NCBI GenBank assembly: GCA_012845835.1
Contig: JABAKD010000026.1
Span: 2,626,546-2,690,545, forward strand
Origin: Undaria pinnatifida
Taxonomy: Eukaryota > Sar > Phaeophyceae > Laminariales > Alariaceae
Direction of reading: 5' to 3'
Length of the DNA: 64,000 nt
This document shows positions 1 to 10,284 of this stretch, piece after piece. Both the position numbers and the translations under genes were made by a program. Position 1 is the first letter of the stretch. Each line of letters begins with the position of its first letter. The notes beneath the pieces are model-generated. The model was not told the DNA's origin and made no database searches. It saw nothing but the letters and a program-made list of their open reading frames with translations.

Positions 1-345
1 CTTAGCCGCCCTCGGCCATAGCACGGTATCTACTCCGAGCAGTAAAGGGGAGTTATCCGTGGACCCCTCGGTTGCTTCGAGTACCCTGATGTCGTCCACC
101 AGACACTGGGCCCAGTTATTTTCTGGTCGGCCTCGTCCCGGGTTCATCCCGTCAGCCATCGTCCCCAACATCACGCGATGGGTTAGTCGCTTATTGGTCG
201 TGCGTTGTAAGGCTCCCGCAAAGAGGAGGCGTTGTTTGCAGATAGTCGTCTCAAACGCTCTCACATTGTGCTTCTTCTCGAGGGCCTCAGCGTAGGACAT
301 GCGGTATCGGTGCGTTGTCGGCGCTGAAAGCCAACGATCCTTAAG
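1..345 (-). mobile_element. LINE remnant, C-terminal end of the reverse-transcriptase ORF (copy 1)
   Basis: Reading leftward from an ATG at 300 gives about 95 residues beginning MSYAEALEKKHNVRAFET, then RLLFAGALQR, RVMLGTMADG and NNWAQCLVDDIRVLEATEG. Arginine-rich 'RRLLFAGxxxR...LPxRVMxG' blocks are typical of the region after the RT domain in non-LTR retrotransposons. The same wording recurs at 15710-15280. Only the 3' part is present and the window edge cuts it. I recall close relatives in brown-algal genomes; this is memory, not a search. Not a host gene. Confidence 0.65.
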
Positions 346-404
346 AGGAGGGTGTGGTGTGCCGTTCGGAGTTTGGCGAAATGCTCCAGGCCGAGAGCTC
401 AAGT

Positions 405-600
405 CACATTTTTTTTATTTTTTGCATCCCACTTATTATTCATCTCGCATTACTCTCGTGCTCCCTCCCAAGCGGTAACTCAGATCCGGGGTCACATAGC
501 CGGCCCTTCTCCCCTGCCCACTACGGTACGTGATTCATTCTTATCGCGAGAATGACTCAGCATTTTTCTTCCCTCGTCGACTCGCGTCGACCTGTAGCTA
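405..600 (+). repeat. Dispersed repeat R, copy 1
   Basis: A pyrimidine-rich stretch leads into AACTCAGATCCGGGGTCACA, then CCCACTACGGTACGTG and a tail with TTATCGCGAGAA and CCCTCGTCGACTCGC. The same order of blocks occurs at 41090-41300, 45200-45375, 52975-53165 (inside the CRT-like gene) and inverted at 45680-45900. There is no coding content and no clear Pol III boxes or terminal repeats, so the class is unknown. Confidence 0.6.
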
Positions 601-619
601 CCCATGCTGCTCGGCGCTC

Positions 620-751
620 TCAGCAGTTGATCCCTTTCATTCATTCATTTATTTTTGCAAATAAAGTAATGATCTCACCACACGGTGGGAATCGAACTAG
701 GACCAACGCTGGAGTATTCCACGGTAACCACTAGACCCCGGGGCGACTCGG
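620..751 (-). mobile_element. Short tRNA-derived SINE with (AATG)n tail
   Basis: On the minus strand a tRNA-like head carries an A box (GGTCTAGTGGTTACC, at 737-723) and a B box (AGTTCGATTCCC, at 698-687). It is followed by a short unrelated body and an AAATGAATGAATG tail at 650-628. This is the layout of a tRNA-derived SINE. It is not a tRNA gene, because the sequence after the T-arm does not pair with the 5' end as an acceptor stem. Confidence 0.55.
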
Positions 752-769
752 TACGCATTAATTGAAAGG

Positions 770-905
770 CCAAATCGCCTTGCCGAAAGTGAAATTGGTG
801 ACCACAGAGAGAGGAGCCCGTCTCTTCATTACAGGAAGCCTCAGCACGGACACTGGTTGTGCTGGATCTAGATGGGTGGAAAGATCAGTTGTAGTTGTTG
901 CCATT
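770..905 (+). repeat. Dispersed repeat D, copy 1
   Basis: Contains GACCACAGAGAGAGGAGC and then CGGACACTGGTTGTGCTGGA followed by TCTAGATGGGTGGAAAG. The same blocks occur at 39940-40070 and 44640-44765, and inverted at 25130-25290. Class unknown; no credible ORF. Confidence 0.5.
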
Positions 906-1564
906 TTTGATGGATTGCTGGTGCTCCACGCAGAAATGACTATGGCGGCTCTCCGGAGTAGCAAAAACAATCGGCTATACGGCGACACGCACCTTTGATC
1001 AATCTGTTTTAGCGCAACAAAGAGCTTCTATCTGTGGGAGTGCATGGGGTCTGGCGTTTTGGGTCCACGCTTTAGGTTGTGTATTCTTCCCTGGAAAGTG
1101 TGTGAGATGGGCGTTCGAAGAGCTTTAGGATCAAGTGTGCACCGCCCGACGCCTGATGATGCAGAACGCCAGATCTCACTCGTCGGTTTTCACTTTCGAT
1201 CAACACAGGTGTACACTGTGAGTGTGCCTTTGCATTACGTCAAGAGCAGAAGCGCTCACTCGTCGGTCTTCATTCGATCAATACAGGTGTGTGAGTGTGT
1301 GCCTATGCATTACATCAAGAGAAGAAGCGATATCACTTCGCAACAGTAGCGATCGACGTCCACCGCATGTGCCATCATGTCTCGACAGCACTAACAGCCC
1401 CAGCATCAGGCCTGGGCTAGATCTCCGCTGGCCTGCCACATATACAGGGAGTACACAGGAACTTGCGTACCAACCCGGTAGACCCAAATATCCCACTCCA
1501 AAAGCGCTAGACTATGACAATTATTTGTTTATTATGCATAGACCTACATACTGAATTCCACATG
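906..1564. repeat. Gene-free stretch with an 80-bp tandem duplication
   Basis: No coding signal was found. Bases 1175-1254 and 1255-1332 are a diverged tandem duplication beginning CTCACTCGTCGGT, with a period of 80 bp. The remainder looks unique. Confidence 0.6.
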
Positions 1565-1820
1565 ATGTCTGGTTTTGTCCCCCTCAAGATGCGGGTTATA
1601 TAGTTTCCGTGCGCAGAACAAGGCTGAACGCGTTAGTCCTGTCGACCCTGGCATTAGCAGGGGAGTCACCGACCTGTATCCTTCACGAGGGTATACAAAC
1701 ACCCCGTAACACGCGCGATCGAAGTATCACACGCAGCTTGCAAAGAAGTCTGAGTTTTGATCGAAAGTCCTTTCTGATCGATCTCATCACAGCTGAATAA
1801 AGTGTATTTTTTCATTTTTT
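1565..1820 (-). mobile_element. Family A element, old terminal fragment
   Basis: A diverged copy of the family A end: GGTTTTGTCCCCCTCAAGA, CCCGTAACACGCGCGATCG, CACGCAGCTTGCAAAGA and the terminal GTGTATTTTTTC are all recognisable in order. It is more diverged than the other copies in the window. Confidence 0.6.
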
Positions 1821-1857
1821 TCAATAGTTGACGTTGGTCGGTTGGATGCTTACATGA

Positions 1858-1945
1858 TACCTGGTACACGGTAAGTGACTGGAGCCTGTCCTGCGACCAC
1901 GGACCTGATTATGCGAGTTAATGTGAGAACAACAACAACAACGAT
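1858..1945 (+). mobile_element. Family Q retroposon, 3' fragment with (AAC)n tail
   Basis: GTGACTGGAGCCTGTCCTG, then CGGACCTGATTATGCGAGTT, ends in GAGAACAACAACAACAACG. This 3' end is shared with copies at 10285-11224, 17622-17965 (minus), 25755-26060 (minus) and 50262-50420. Confidence 0.6.
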
Positions 1946-2954
1946 CACGATATGTCTATCGCCATCATTAACATGACACAGGTAGATAGTCTATGTATGC
2001 AGCGATTCGAGCCATTTTACCGGCTCCGAAACTCGCCCCAGGGGGGGATGGATGTGTTGTTGTCTTGAGTGCCAACGAACTTTGCTTTGTGTATACCCAA
2101 ATTGGTGTACCGATCGTTTCTTTACTCACGTGAAAGGGGCGTCTAACTCGACGCGATGGCACGAGAACAGGTCGGGTCCGTCTTCTACGATTGCTCTGTA
2201 CAGCGTCAGGGCTTCCACTTCCTGGTGAGAAGAAAAGCCGGCACAAAAGCACAGCGAGTAGCAGTATACTAGTAAAAAGCAAAGCACGTTTGTTACGTTC
2301 ATTGTTCCGCGATAAAACTTTTTTGTCCAGCTGCTGCTACAAAAACGTCACCGTTCTACGCACGCACCTATAAAAAAAACGTACCAGGTATTCTGTACAC
2401 ACATTGCATCGTCCGAGACGAAGCAGCTGCATGCAGCGGATAATTTTTTCACCTCTGGTATATCAAGCAACCTCTGGTATATCAAGCATGATGATACTTG
2501 CGTGTGGGGTACGTTGTACGCAGTGCGTACCGGTACTCGATACAGGAAGCGTAAGAGCAGATCTCTGGCTCTTGTGCCTCAGCAGCAGCAACAGCAGACA
2601 CATATTCGTCTGCCTGTGTGCTATCACCACACATACCACGCCCCTGTGCCACTTTACAAGAAATCGTACTCCTATCGTACGACTGCATGCAGCATGCTGC
2701 TGCTGTAACAACAATAAAAATAATGGATGTTCCTTCTTTTCTTCTGCTTCGCGTGTCATACTTTCACTGATGTTCCAGTTTGCTCTGTTTTATATACAGC
2801 AGTCAGTACTCAAATGAGAGCGGAAGAAGAACAAAAAAAATCCCCACCTAGAGCATAAATATCAACACTTACCATTGGACTAATTTAGTCTATAGTGGAC
2901 AAAAAATAAGAGACCTCCCAATAAAAACTCACTCATACAGTATATTACGAGTAC
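1946..2954. other. Gene-free stretch, nothing recognised
   Basis: No domain-bearing ORF, RNA gene or known repeat was recognised. A short direct repeat of CTCTGGTATATCAAGCA lies at 2453-2487, and CAG/CTG runs lie near 2580-2600. Confidence 0.5.
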
Positions 2955-3035
2955 CTACAACGCAGCTTGCAAAGATGAGTATTGACCTGAAATTCGTCGA
3001 ACTCGCGGCTGACGTCCTTGAAAATTAGTTATAAA
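2955..3035 (-). mobile_element. Family B MITE-like terminal sequence, copy 1
   Basis: ACGCAGCTTGCAAAGATGAG is followed by ATTCGTCGAACTCGCGGCTG and GACGTCC. It resembles the inner part of the family A terminus but ends in GCTGACGTYCTGAA rather than GCTGGAGTGTATTTT. Two relatives lie inside introns at 48440-48540 and 63735-63805, so this is probably a sister family of miniature elements. Confidence 0.5.
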
Positions 3036-4325
3036 AAAACACACGCAGGAACCTGCTCAGGACAATGTACATGCAATCGTACATACGCAATCCGCGTCTA
3101 GACGCTGTCGTTGATATCCGAGCCAACTGCGACTGACTGCTGTTACTACTGCTGCTGCTGCTGCAACGTGCTGCTCAGCCGTTGAGCGTCACGAATCACG
3201 ATCAACATATTATCATACGCGGCGGGGCTTTGGGACACGACGTCGACGGGTTCAATATCTAGTCGCCAATCGATTCGAAGCTCGTCATCTGTCCCGTCAT
3301 CTGTCCCGTCATATATATGTCATGCTGCACGTTGTTGTCAGATGTTCATACTGCGGGTATGTACGCATACATACAGTAATTAATCAATCAAAATCGAATA
3401 ATACAACCAATTTCCCACTGCTCTAGTGTAATCACTTGGTTTTACTATAAGTGGACAAATGTAATATACCTGGTACCACACAGAAGAGGCGTCCGTCATT
3501 TCCGTCTCCAATAATAATAAACTTTGAGCGAGATAAGATCAAACAGACGCACGTGTCATCGCTGTCTCGTACACACCTCTTTCAACACCCTCTCTTTCTC
3601 CTTCTTCCTCTCCCTCGTCTGCCGGCAGTGGATGCGGTTGGCCTCTCGCTCGTTGCGCTTCTTCCTATCCATGGCAGCTGCGGTTGGTGAGGCTGTTGTT
3701 GGTGCCGTTGCAATTGTTGGTGGTGCTGTGGTGGTGGTGTTGTGTCTCCGAAGGAACCAAACTGTTTTGCGGAAGGTTTTCGGTTTTTGACTTTCTATTC
3801 GTCTTTGGAAAACGTAAGCAACAACCAACAAAAGCACAGCTCTTGTCTACCCCTATTTCTGCCTAGTTCAACGTGGCTTGTAGACAGCAGCTCAAGTACC
3901 AGCCGTAACAGCAGCAGCAGCAGCAGCAGCAAGCAGTTGCAAAAGCGGTAGCAACAGCACCAACAAGCAGACTGTGTGATGGGTCTCGCTCAGGGGGGGT
4001 AGACTGCTGTGTTGTGGGCGCCGGGTGCGGATTGCTGGCTGCCGCTGCGCGGGTTTTCTCTCGTAGCGGCTGTATGTTCTGCGTACCTTTGGCTCTGGCA
4101 CCCATGGACCCTTTTATCTTTTCGATGAAAAATAAATATGCATCTTTCGGTAATAAAGATTTTGGAATCTTCTGTCCTGAACCGTTGGCAGTTGGCAGGG
4201 GAAAAAGAAAACGGCCACGGATGGATGGCTGCAAGGCTGACGACCTGATATGTGTGCGTAAGGCTCGTCGGACGAGGCTCATCTGGTACCTGTAAACAAG
4301 GAGTACATATGCAGGATAGTTTACA
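3036..4325. other. Gene-free stretch with scattered CAG/CTG runs
   Basis: No supported gene. There is a CTG run near 3150-3165 and a CAG run near 3908-3932. ORFs here are short, overlap in several frames and carry no domain. Confidence 0.5.
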
Positions 4326-4337
4326 TAGTAGTAGTGG

Positions 4338-4395
<58 letters not shown>

Positions 4396-4469
4396 CAGTA
4401 GTAGTAGCAGTAGTTTTGGTAGTAGTAGCAGTAGTTTTGGTAGTAGTGGTAGTTGTAGTTGTAGTAGTA

Positions 4470-4509
<40 letters not shown>

Positions 4510-4512
4510 AAA

Positions 4513-4557
<45 letters not shown>

Positions 4558-4685
4558 CAGTAGTAGTAGTAGTAGCAGCAGCAGTAGTAGTAGCAGCAGT
4601 AGTAGTAGTAGTAGTAGCAGCCCTCCTAGTAGTAGTAGTATTATGTAGTAGAAGCTGTAGTAGTAGCAGTAGTAGTAGGTAGTAA
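4326..4685. repeat. Large (TAG)n/(AGT)n trinucleotide microsatellite
   Basis: About 360 bp of AGT repeats with scattered AGC, GGT and AAG variants. It opens long poly-Ser and poly-Val frames that are repeat artefacts, not genes. Confidence 0.9.
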
Positions 4686-5892
4686 TAATTATAGTACTAA
4701 TAATAGTTGTTTAGTGGTGGTACTAGTACTACTAGTAGAAGTGTGCAGTATAGTAGTGGTGTAGACTAGTAGTATATTATAAAAAATGAAAATACACTCC
4801 AGCTGTGAGATCAAAGATTTCGTCGAAACTCATCTCTGCAAGCTGTGTGTGATGCTCCGATCGCGCGTATTACGGGTTGTGTGTCCTCATTAAGGATATA
4901 GGTCGGCGACTCCCCTTACAACTACAGTGTAGCTATCCGGGTCAACAGGGTGATGTTAGTCAGTCTGTGCGCGGAAACTATAAAACCCGTTTTTGAGGGG
5001 GACCAAATCTGACAGCTGTGGAGGGAAATGTATCCGTTTATCAAGTGAATCCTGTAAGTCGAATAACCGGTGAGGGGGGGGCGGAGTTTTGAAGGACGTG
5101 GGGGCCTGGTTCTGATCAAAAGCGAGCGGGGTTGGAGGGGGGGGGCAAGGGGAGGGGGGGGGGCGGACGGGCGGGCAATTTGTTCGTGGAAGCTATAAAT
5201 CCTTTTAAGGGGATAAATCTGACGGTTTTGAAAAAGAAGAAAAAAAAAAAAAATGCACCAGTTTATCATAGGGGGGGGGGGGTTGGGGCGGGGGTGGGGC
5301 GTGTGGGGCAGCTCAATATGTGCGTTGAAACTATATGTTATTTTGAGGGGATAAATGTGACGGTTTTGGAAAGAATGCATCAGTTTATCATGTACATCCT
5401 GGGGTAAGTCGTACAATCAGTGAGTAGAGAGAGGGCGGAGTGTTCGAGGGGGTGGGATGGGTTGGGGAGGTGGGGGGTGGGGGCGGGGAGGGGGCGGGGG
5501 GGGGGGGGGGAAAGGAAGGGTTTTAGGTGAGGGGTTTGTTGTACGTGTGGTGCTAGGTCTAGGCGATGGTGCGGGTGGTGGGGAAGAAGGGGGCGTTCGG
5601 GGCGGGGGGGGGGGGGGAAGCAGCGGCATGGATGGCTCTAGAAAGATAATGAGGTGATATCCAGTGCGTGAAGTGTTTATTAATCTGGCGGATTTCGATA
5701 TTAGGTGGGGCGTTTGAGCAAGGGAGTATGTAGCAGCACAGCAGAGGCCCAGTAGTGGTCACACAGTAGTAGCTACTAGTATAATAGTAGTAGTCCGTAG
5801 TATTCACCAATAATAATAACCCACGCACTACGATATGTCGTTGGGTAGAAAGAACGGGGGGGGACTGATAATCTAATCTACATCGTAGTCTA

Positions 5893-6263
5893 GTCGCGAT
5901 TTGAACCACGACTACGGGGGCGTTTAGGACCCATCTCCCCGGGTTTCAGGTCTTGCATTTCGCATGTTGTTGCTGCCACACCCGTCCCATCCAGCGCACC
6001 AGCCAACTCCCACAGGTCAACTTGCAACGACACAGCGAAGCCCTGAAGCAGCTTGTTTACACCCTAATCCTAGTGGTATATCACGCCAAAACCCCGGCAA
6101 GTTTGGTCGCTGCAGCTGTCAAAGCCCTCGAAGCAGGAACTAAAAAAAGCGTTACAACCCCAACCTTCCTAGTCCCTGACCCCAACACTCTAGGCCGGAA
6201 AGCAAGGCCTGAAACCCGGGGATGAGTCCTAAACGCCCCCGTAGTCGTGATTTAAACCACGAC
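5893..6263. mobile_element. TA-flanked MITE with 62-64 bp inverted repeats
   Basis: Left arm 5893-5956 and right arm 6202-6263 are inverted copies sharing CTACGGGGGCGTTTAGGAC and CCCGGGTTTCAGG. TA dinucleotides flank it at 5891-5892 and 6264-6265. Each outer end (GTCGCGATTTGAACCACGAC) is itself an imperfect palindrome. The core keeps a 90-codon ORF (5953-6225, plus strand) with a protein-like stretch around LQRHSEALKQLVYTLILVVY, not recognised. A Tc1/mariner-like mechanism is inferred only from the TA flanks. Confidence 0.65.
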
Positions 6264-6534
6264 TATATAGTCGCGATTATCAGTTCCCGGTTTAATGTGA
6301 AGACAACACACACTACTACAACTACTACTACTGCTACTACACTAACTACTACTGTATGTAATAACTCGTACCACTTACTCGTTCCGTAAAATGTATATAT
6401 ATGAACTCGAGCATTATTATACTACTGCCGCCGCTGTTGCTTCCTGCACTACGCGGGCACCTTGCTTGTTGGTTATTTTATACTCCGTATAGCTCAGTGG
6501 GCACAGCTATATAACATATATTTTCCGCAAACCT
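6264..6534. other. Core of the family A element right of the MITE
   Basis: AT-rich spacer with CTA/ACT runs. At 6490-6506 there is a tRNA A-box-like TATAGCTCAGTGGGCA without a matching B box. No ORF of interest. Confidence 0.4.
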
Positions 6535-7591
6535 CCTCCCCCCCCCCCCCTCCCCCGCCGCCCCTCCTAAAATCAAATCTGCTAGAGTAATGAACACTAC
6601 CAGGCAGGTGATATCACCTCATCACCTATCCAACCAGCCATGCCGTAGCTCCAATTCATTTATTTCCGCCCCCCCCCGCCCCGACCCCCAAGCTCCTCCC
6701 CCCCCCTCCCGCCCCCCCCCCTCCCCCCGCCCCGCCCCCCCCCCCCCCCCGCCCCCTCCTTCCCCACAACCCGCAACATCGCCTAGATCTAGCACGTATA
6801 ATTATAAAGTTCCTCCCAGGTATACATTCATGCGACCTACATGAAGGGGTTTGAATCCCCCCTCTCGTTTTGTTCTCTCCCGCCGCCCCTCTAAAATCAA
6901 ATTCTGCCAGAGTAATAAACACTGCTTCCAGAGAGTTGACATCACCTCGCTACCTTTTTAACCATGCATGTCGTAGCTCTAATTCATACCCACACCCCCA
7001 CACCCCCAACGCCCCCTCTTTCCCCACCACCCGCACCATCGCCTAGACCTAGCACCACGCGTATAGCAAGCTCCTAACAGATACCAGGTATACATTTATG
7101 CGACATAAAGCTGTTGAAAATCTCCCCTCCCCTCACCCCCCCCTCCTTCGAACACTCCGCCCTCTCCTCACCGGTTGTACGACCCACAGGATCTACATGA
7201 TAAACGTGCATTCCTTCCACAACCGTCAGATTTAACGCCTTAAAGGATTTATAGTTTCCGCGCACAGGTTGTCAATTGAGTTCCTCCCCCCCCTTCCCGC
7301 TCCCTCTTCTTGTTCAAACCCCGGCCCCCACGCCCTTGAAAACTCCGCCCTCCCCTCACAGGTTATACGACTTACAGGATATTCTTGATAAACATTTGTA
7401 TTTCCTTCCACAGCTGTCAGATTTTTGTCCCCTTCAAAAAACGGGTTTTAAGGTTTCCGCACACAGATTGATTAGCATCACCCTGTTGACCCTGGTACAA
7501 GCTACACTGTAGTTCCAAGGGGAGTCGACGACCTATATACCTTAATGAGGACACACTCAGTGATACGCGCAATCGGAGTATCACACAAAGC

Positions 7592-7969
7592 TGTTATAAG
7601 GCTTAGTTTGGGTAAGCTATTGGTTAACCTTGTGCAAGTGGCAAAACAGACTAATACCCCTCTAATTCCTCATAAAATGGCGCCGTCGGCAGGACCATGG
7701 GTTTTTTGGATCGTGGGTTCGAGTCCCACATCCACCATAATAAACTTTTTCAGACTTTCCCCGTGTCGAACTTAAAAAATACTCTCCCCGGTATACCCAG
7801 GAAATGAAGCGGCTTGGATATTGACAGGTCCGCCCGTGTATCCGGCCGACCTGCTATCCCGCCGTTTCAGGGGGGAAGAGTGTTATACAAGGCTTAGTTT
7901 GAGTAAGCTACAAATACAAGTATTGGTCAACCTTTTGCAAGTGGTCGAACGGACTTATACCCCACTAAT
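7592..7969 (+). mobile_element. TRIM-like miniature LTR element, copy 1, inserted in family A
   Basis: Two direct terminal repeats beginning TGTTATA flank an internal region. That region starts ATGGCGCCGTCGGCAGGACC, contains a tRNA T-arm-like GGGTTCGAGTCCCAC, and ends in the purine run AGGGGGGAAGAG just before the second repeat. It interrupts the family A sequence between ATCACACAAAGC and GCGCAAAGATGAG, so it is younger than its host copy. It has no coding capacity. Confidence 0.65.
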
Positions 7970-8319
7970 GCTCGCGCAAAGATGAGTTTCGACGAAATCT
8001 TCGATCTCACAGCTGGATGGAGTGTATTTTTATAATTTTATAGTATTATCCAACAAAATCCGAGCGCGTGCGTTGATTGAATCTCGCAGACTTCGTTCGT
8101 AACAGAAAGAAAGGGGGGTTTCTACAGGGCGGGCTTTCCCCCGCCACGTATTCTAAGTTATTAACAGCAGCAGCAGCAGCAGCAGTCAGCAGTAGTAGAG
8201 TCGTAGCATTCATCACATACATGGTATTCGGGAGCGTACTGTTGTGTTATCATCATAAAAATAACAATTTCATTCGAACGATGTCTCCAACGCACACTGA
8301 CTGACTGCTCGAAAAGTAT

Positions 8320-8422
8320 CGGCGAGAATCGAACTCGCGATACATCATACCTGGTATGTCATAATGTTATACACTACGCGTAGTATAATAACGGTACCCA
8401 CTGAGCTACTCAGTTGTCGCCA
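8320..8422 (-). pseudogene. tRNA-like sequence (A and B boxes), probably pseudo
   Basis: On the minus strand TAGCTCAGTGGGTACC (A box) is followed about 70 bases later by GCGAGTTCGATTCTCGC, a clean five-pair T-arm with a B box, and then a TTTT. The seven bases after the T-arm do not pair with the bases before the A box, so no acceptor stem forms. It reads as a tRNA-derived fossil with an inserted middle. Confidence 0.45.
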
Positions 8423-8666
8423 TTAGGCCGTCCGGAAAGTAAGTTTATAGTACTATTATTATACATATATATATTAATATTGAAAACATAACGACAGTGA
8501 ATTGAAGAATGAAGACAGAAAAAGCGTTTCTTCTTTTTGCGTTTTTTGCCTCACAACCGACCGCCACAATACTAGAAAAGTTATAATAAACGTTGCAGTG
8601 TATCTTCGCCGCCATCAGGCCGTCTGGAAATTAATGCCTCTGTTACTGTTATAAAGTTTGGTTTGG

Positions 8667-8750
8667 CGTGTAGTCAAGTGGATGGACTACTGTTCATTCT
8701 TCTGAGCTTGATGTGTGCGGGATCGAATCTTATCCTCCTGTGGTATCAAC
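8667..8750 (+). pseudogene. tRNA-like sequence, weak
   Basis: GTGTAGTCAAGTGGATGG resembles an A box and GGGATCGAATCTTATCC a degraded B box, spaced about 40 bases apart as in tRNAs. The T-arm pairs poorly. Probably a decayed tRNA-derived sequence. Confidence 0.35.
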
Positions 8751-8888
8751 GGGCAAAAACAGCTCGAAGGTTCATCATGGTTTACTCCTATCACTTTTGT
8801 CACCTGTCACGTGGCGAGGAGAGAGCCCCGGCGAGATGATATCTCCTATAATGTATAATGTACGAAGTCCGCGAAATTCAATCAACGC

Positions 8889-9090
8889 TTGAAACTACGT
8901 AAACATCATGAGTTTTGACCTTTTTGGTCGATCTCACAGCTGAAGTGATTTTTTTCATTCTTTAATATATATAGTCTAGTCTATAGACTATATATAGCTT
9001 GCAAAGCAGAGTTTTTATCCGATTTCACCTATTATAATAAATTATAATAATAGCTAGCTGATGAAGTGTATTTTTCGATTTTATGTGTAT
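8889..9090 (-). mobile_element. Two family A terminal fragments
   Basis: Two partial family A ends in tandem: GGTCGATCTCACAGCTGAAG then TGATTTTTTTCATT, and AGCTTGCAAAGCAGAGTTTT followed by GATGAAGTGTATTTTTCG. Both are cut down to the terminal few dozen bases. An AT-rich palindromic TATAGTCTAGTCTATAGACT lies between them. Confidence 0.45.
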
Positions 9091-9451
9091 ATCAGGGCGC
9101 ATCGCCTCGACTTTTCACATTGCTCGGATGCTCTCCACGCCGCCTTCGATCGGTTACAGTCATAGGTTTATACTGTTTTGACAGTTTCGTAGTTTTATCA
9201 ATGTCTACGAATTATATTGAGTAGAAGGTCCTCTGTATGTACCTATATGTGTAGTCTAGACTATATATAATAATCTAGACTATATATAATGATGAATATT
9301 TTGTTGGTTATACACAAACAACATGTTACAACACTAATATTTTAATAATCCCCATTTTGACATGTTGAGCTGTAATAATACCAGGTGATTGATGCCAACA
9401 CATCTCGCCCAAGAGATACTCATCACAACTCTCGCGGCAGGAATTTCCCTG
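9091..9451. other. AT-rich gene-free stretch
   Basis: Contains a near-exact direct repeat TAGTCTAGACTATATATAAT around 9250-9290. No coding or RNA feature seen. Confidence 0.4.
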
Positions 9452-9885
9452 GGAATTAATGCTATTGGTGGGGTATTAGCCCGTTTGACCACTTGCAAAA
9501 GGTTAACCAATAAATAGCTTACCCAAACCAAGCCTTATATATAATTCTCTATATATACCTGAAACGGCGGGATAGCAGGTCGGTGAATCTATCATCCCTG
9601 AAACGGCGGGATAGCAGATCGACCGGATATACGGGCGGGACCTGTCAATTATCCAAGCCGTTTCATTTCCTGGGTATACCGGGGAGAGTATTTTTCAAGT
9701 TCGACATGGGAAAAGTCTGAAAAAGTTTATTATGGTGGACGTGGGATTTGAACCCACGACCCAAGAAACCCATGTCCTGCCGACGACGCCATTTTATAAG
9801 GTATTTCGTAGTCTAGTGAGGTATTAGTCCGTTTGACCACTTGCAAAAGGTCAACCAATAGCTCACCCAAACTAAGCCTAACAAC
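9452..9885 (-). mobile_element. TRIM-like miniature LTR element, copy 2
   Basis: Inverted relative to copy 1. Terminal repeats are at about 9452-9540 and 9800-9885. The internal part reads CTGAAACGGCGGGATAGCAG through ATTTGAACCCACGACCC. The 13-base CTGAAACGGCGGG block is present twice (9559 and 9599), so the purine-tract side has been locally duplicated. Confidence 0.6.
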
Positions 9886-10284
9886 AGCTCTCTACTACTG
9901 GTAAATATAGTACTGTGCTGTCGTCAATTTGTGTGCGTGGGTGGCTGGGGTGATGGACGTTGACGTGTTACATTTTATGACTAAAACGCCTTTATTTAGA
10001 GTAGTTCACAGGCAATGTGTACAGCAGTAGTGGCAGTAGTAGTAAGTGTAGTAATATTGGCAGCACAGCAGTTTGATTGCGCTGCACAAAACAGCTCCAA
10101 TAGTTAGTACCTCGTAAAGCCCTAACACTAACAACCCTAACAACCCTAACGACCCTATTAGTAGTCTAATAGTCTAATAGTATAATAGTCTAACCCTGAG
10201 GCAGGCGGTATAATAAATGTTTAGACTAGTAGTCGGTTTTTCAGGCGCCAGTAGTGAGGCGCATGCTCCAGTATGGACCTGGAA
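9886..10284. other. Gene-free stretch with a degenerate telomere-like tract
   Basis: Around 10123-10160 the sequence is a run of CCCTAACACTAACAACCCTA-type units, resembling a degenerate CCCTAA tract. The start of family Q sequence, GTCGGTTTTTCAGGCGC, appears near 10231 as a partial duplicate of 10396. No gene. Confidence 0.4.

Larger units (their letters stand above)
4773..8049. mobile_element. Family A long-TIR (fold-back) DNA element, apparently full length
   Basis: The left arm (4773-5735) starts TATTATAAAAAATGAAAATA, CACTCCAGCTGTGAGATC. The right arm (about 6535-8049) is the same series of modules inverted, ending CAGCTGGATGGAGTGTATTT. The shared modules, in order from each tip, are: the terminus with the GATCGCGCGTATTACG block; CTATAAAACCCGTTT; GGCGGAGTTTT; GGAAACTATAAATCCTT; TGGTGCTAGGTCTAGGCGAT; and GGCATGGATGGCT with GATAATGAGGTGATAT. 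G-runs (C-runs in the right arm) separate the modules. The arms enclose about 800 bp holding a nested TA-flanked MITE; a TRIM element sits in the right arm. No transposase is visible, so it is non-autonomous. Target-site duplication was not resolved. Confidence 0.6.
8070..8888. mobile_element. TIR-bounded element carrying two tRNA-like modules
   Basis: GCGTTGATTGAATCTCGCAG begins a 27-bp left end (8070-8096). Its inverted counterpart at 8862-8888 differs at 2 of 27 positions. Between them lie two tRNA-like sequences in opposite orientations and a repeated GCCRTYAGGCCGTCYGGAAA block (8417 and 8611). No transposase. The class is inferred from the inverted ends; flanking duplications were not resolved. 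Confidence 0.45.

Noticed and set aside
660-751. Functional tRNA gene
   Set aside because: A and B boxes are present but no acceptor stem pairs, and a SINE-type tail follows.
4334-4682. Long poly-Ser and poly-Val open frames
   Set aside because: They translate the (TAG)n microsatellite in different frames; no non-repetitive protein sequence.
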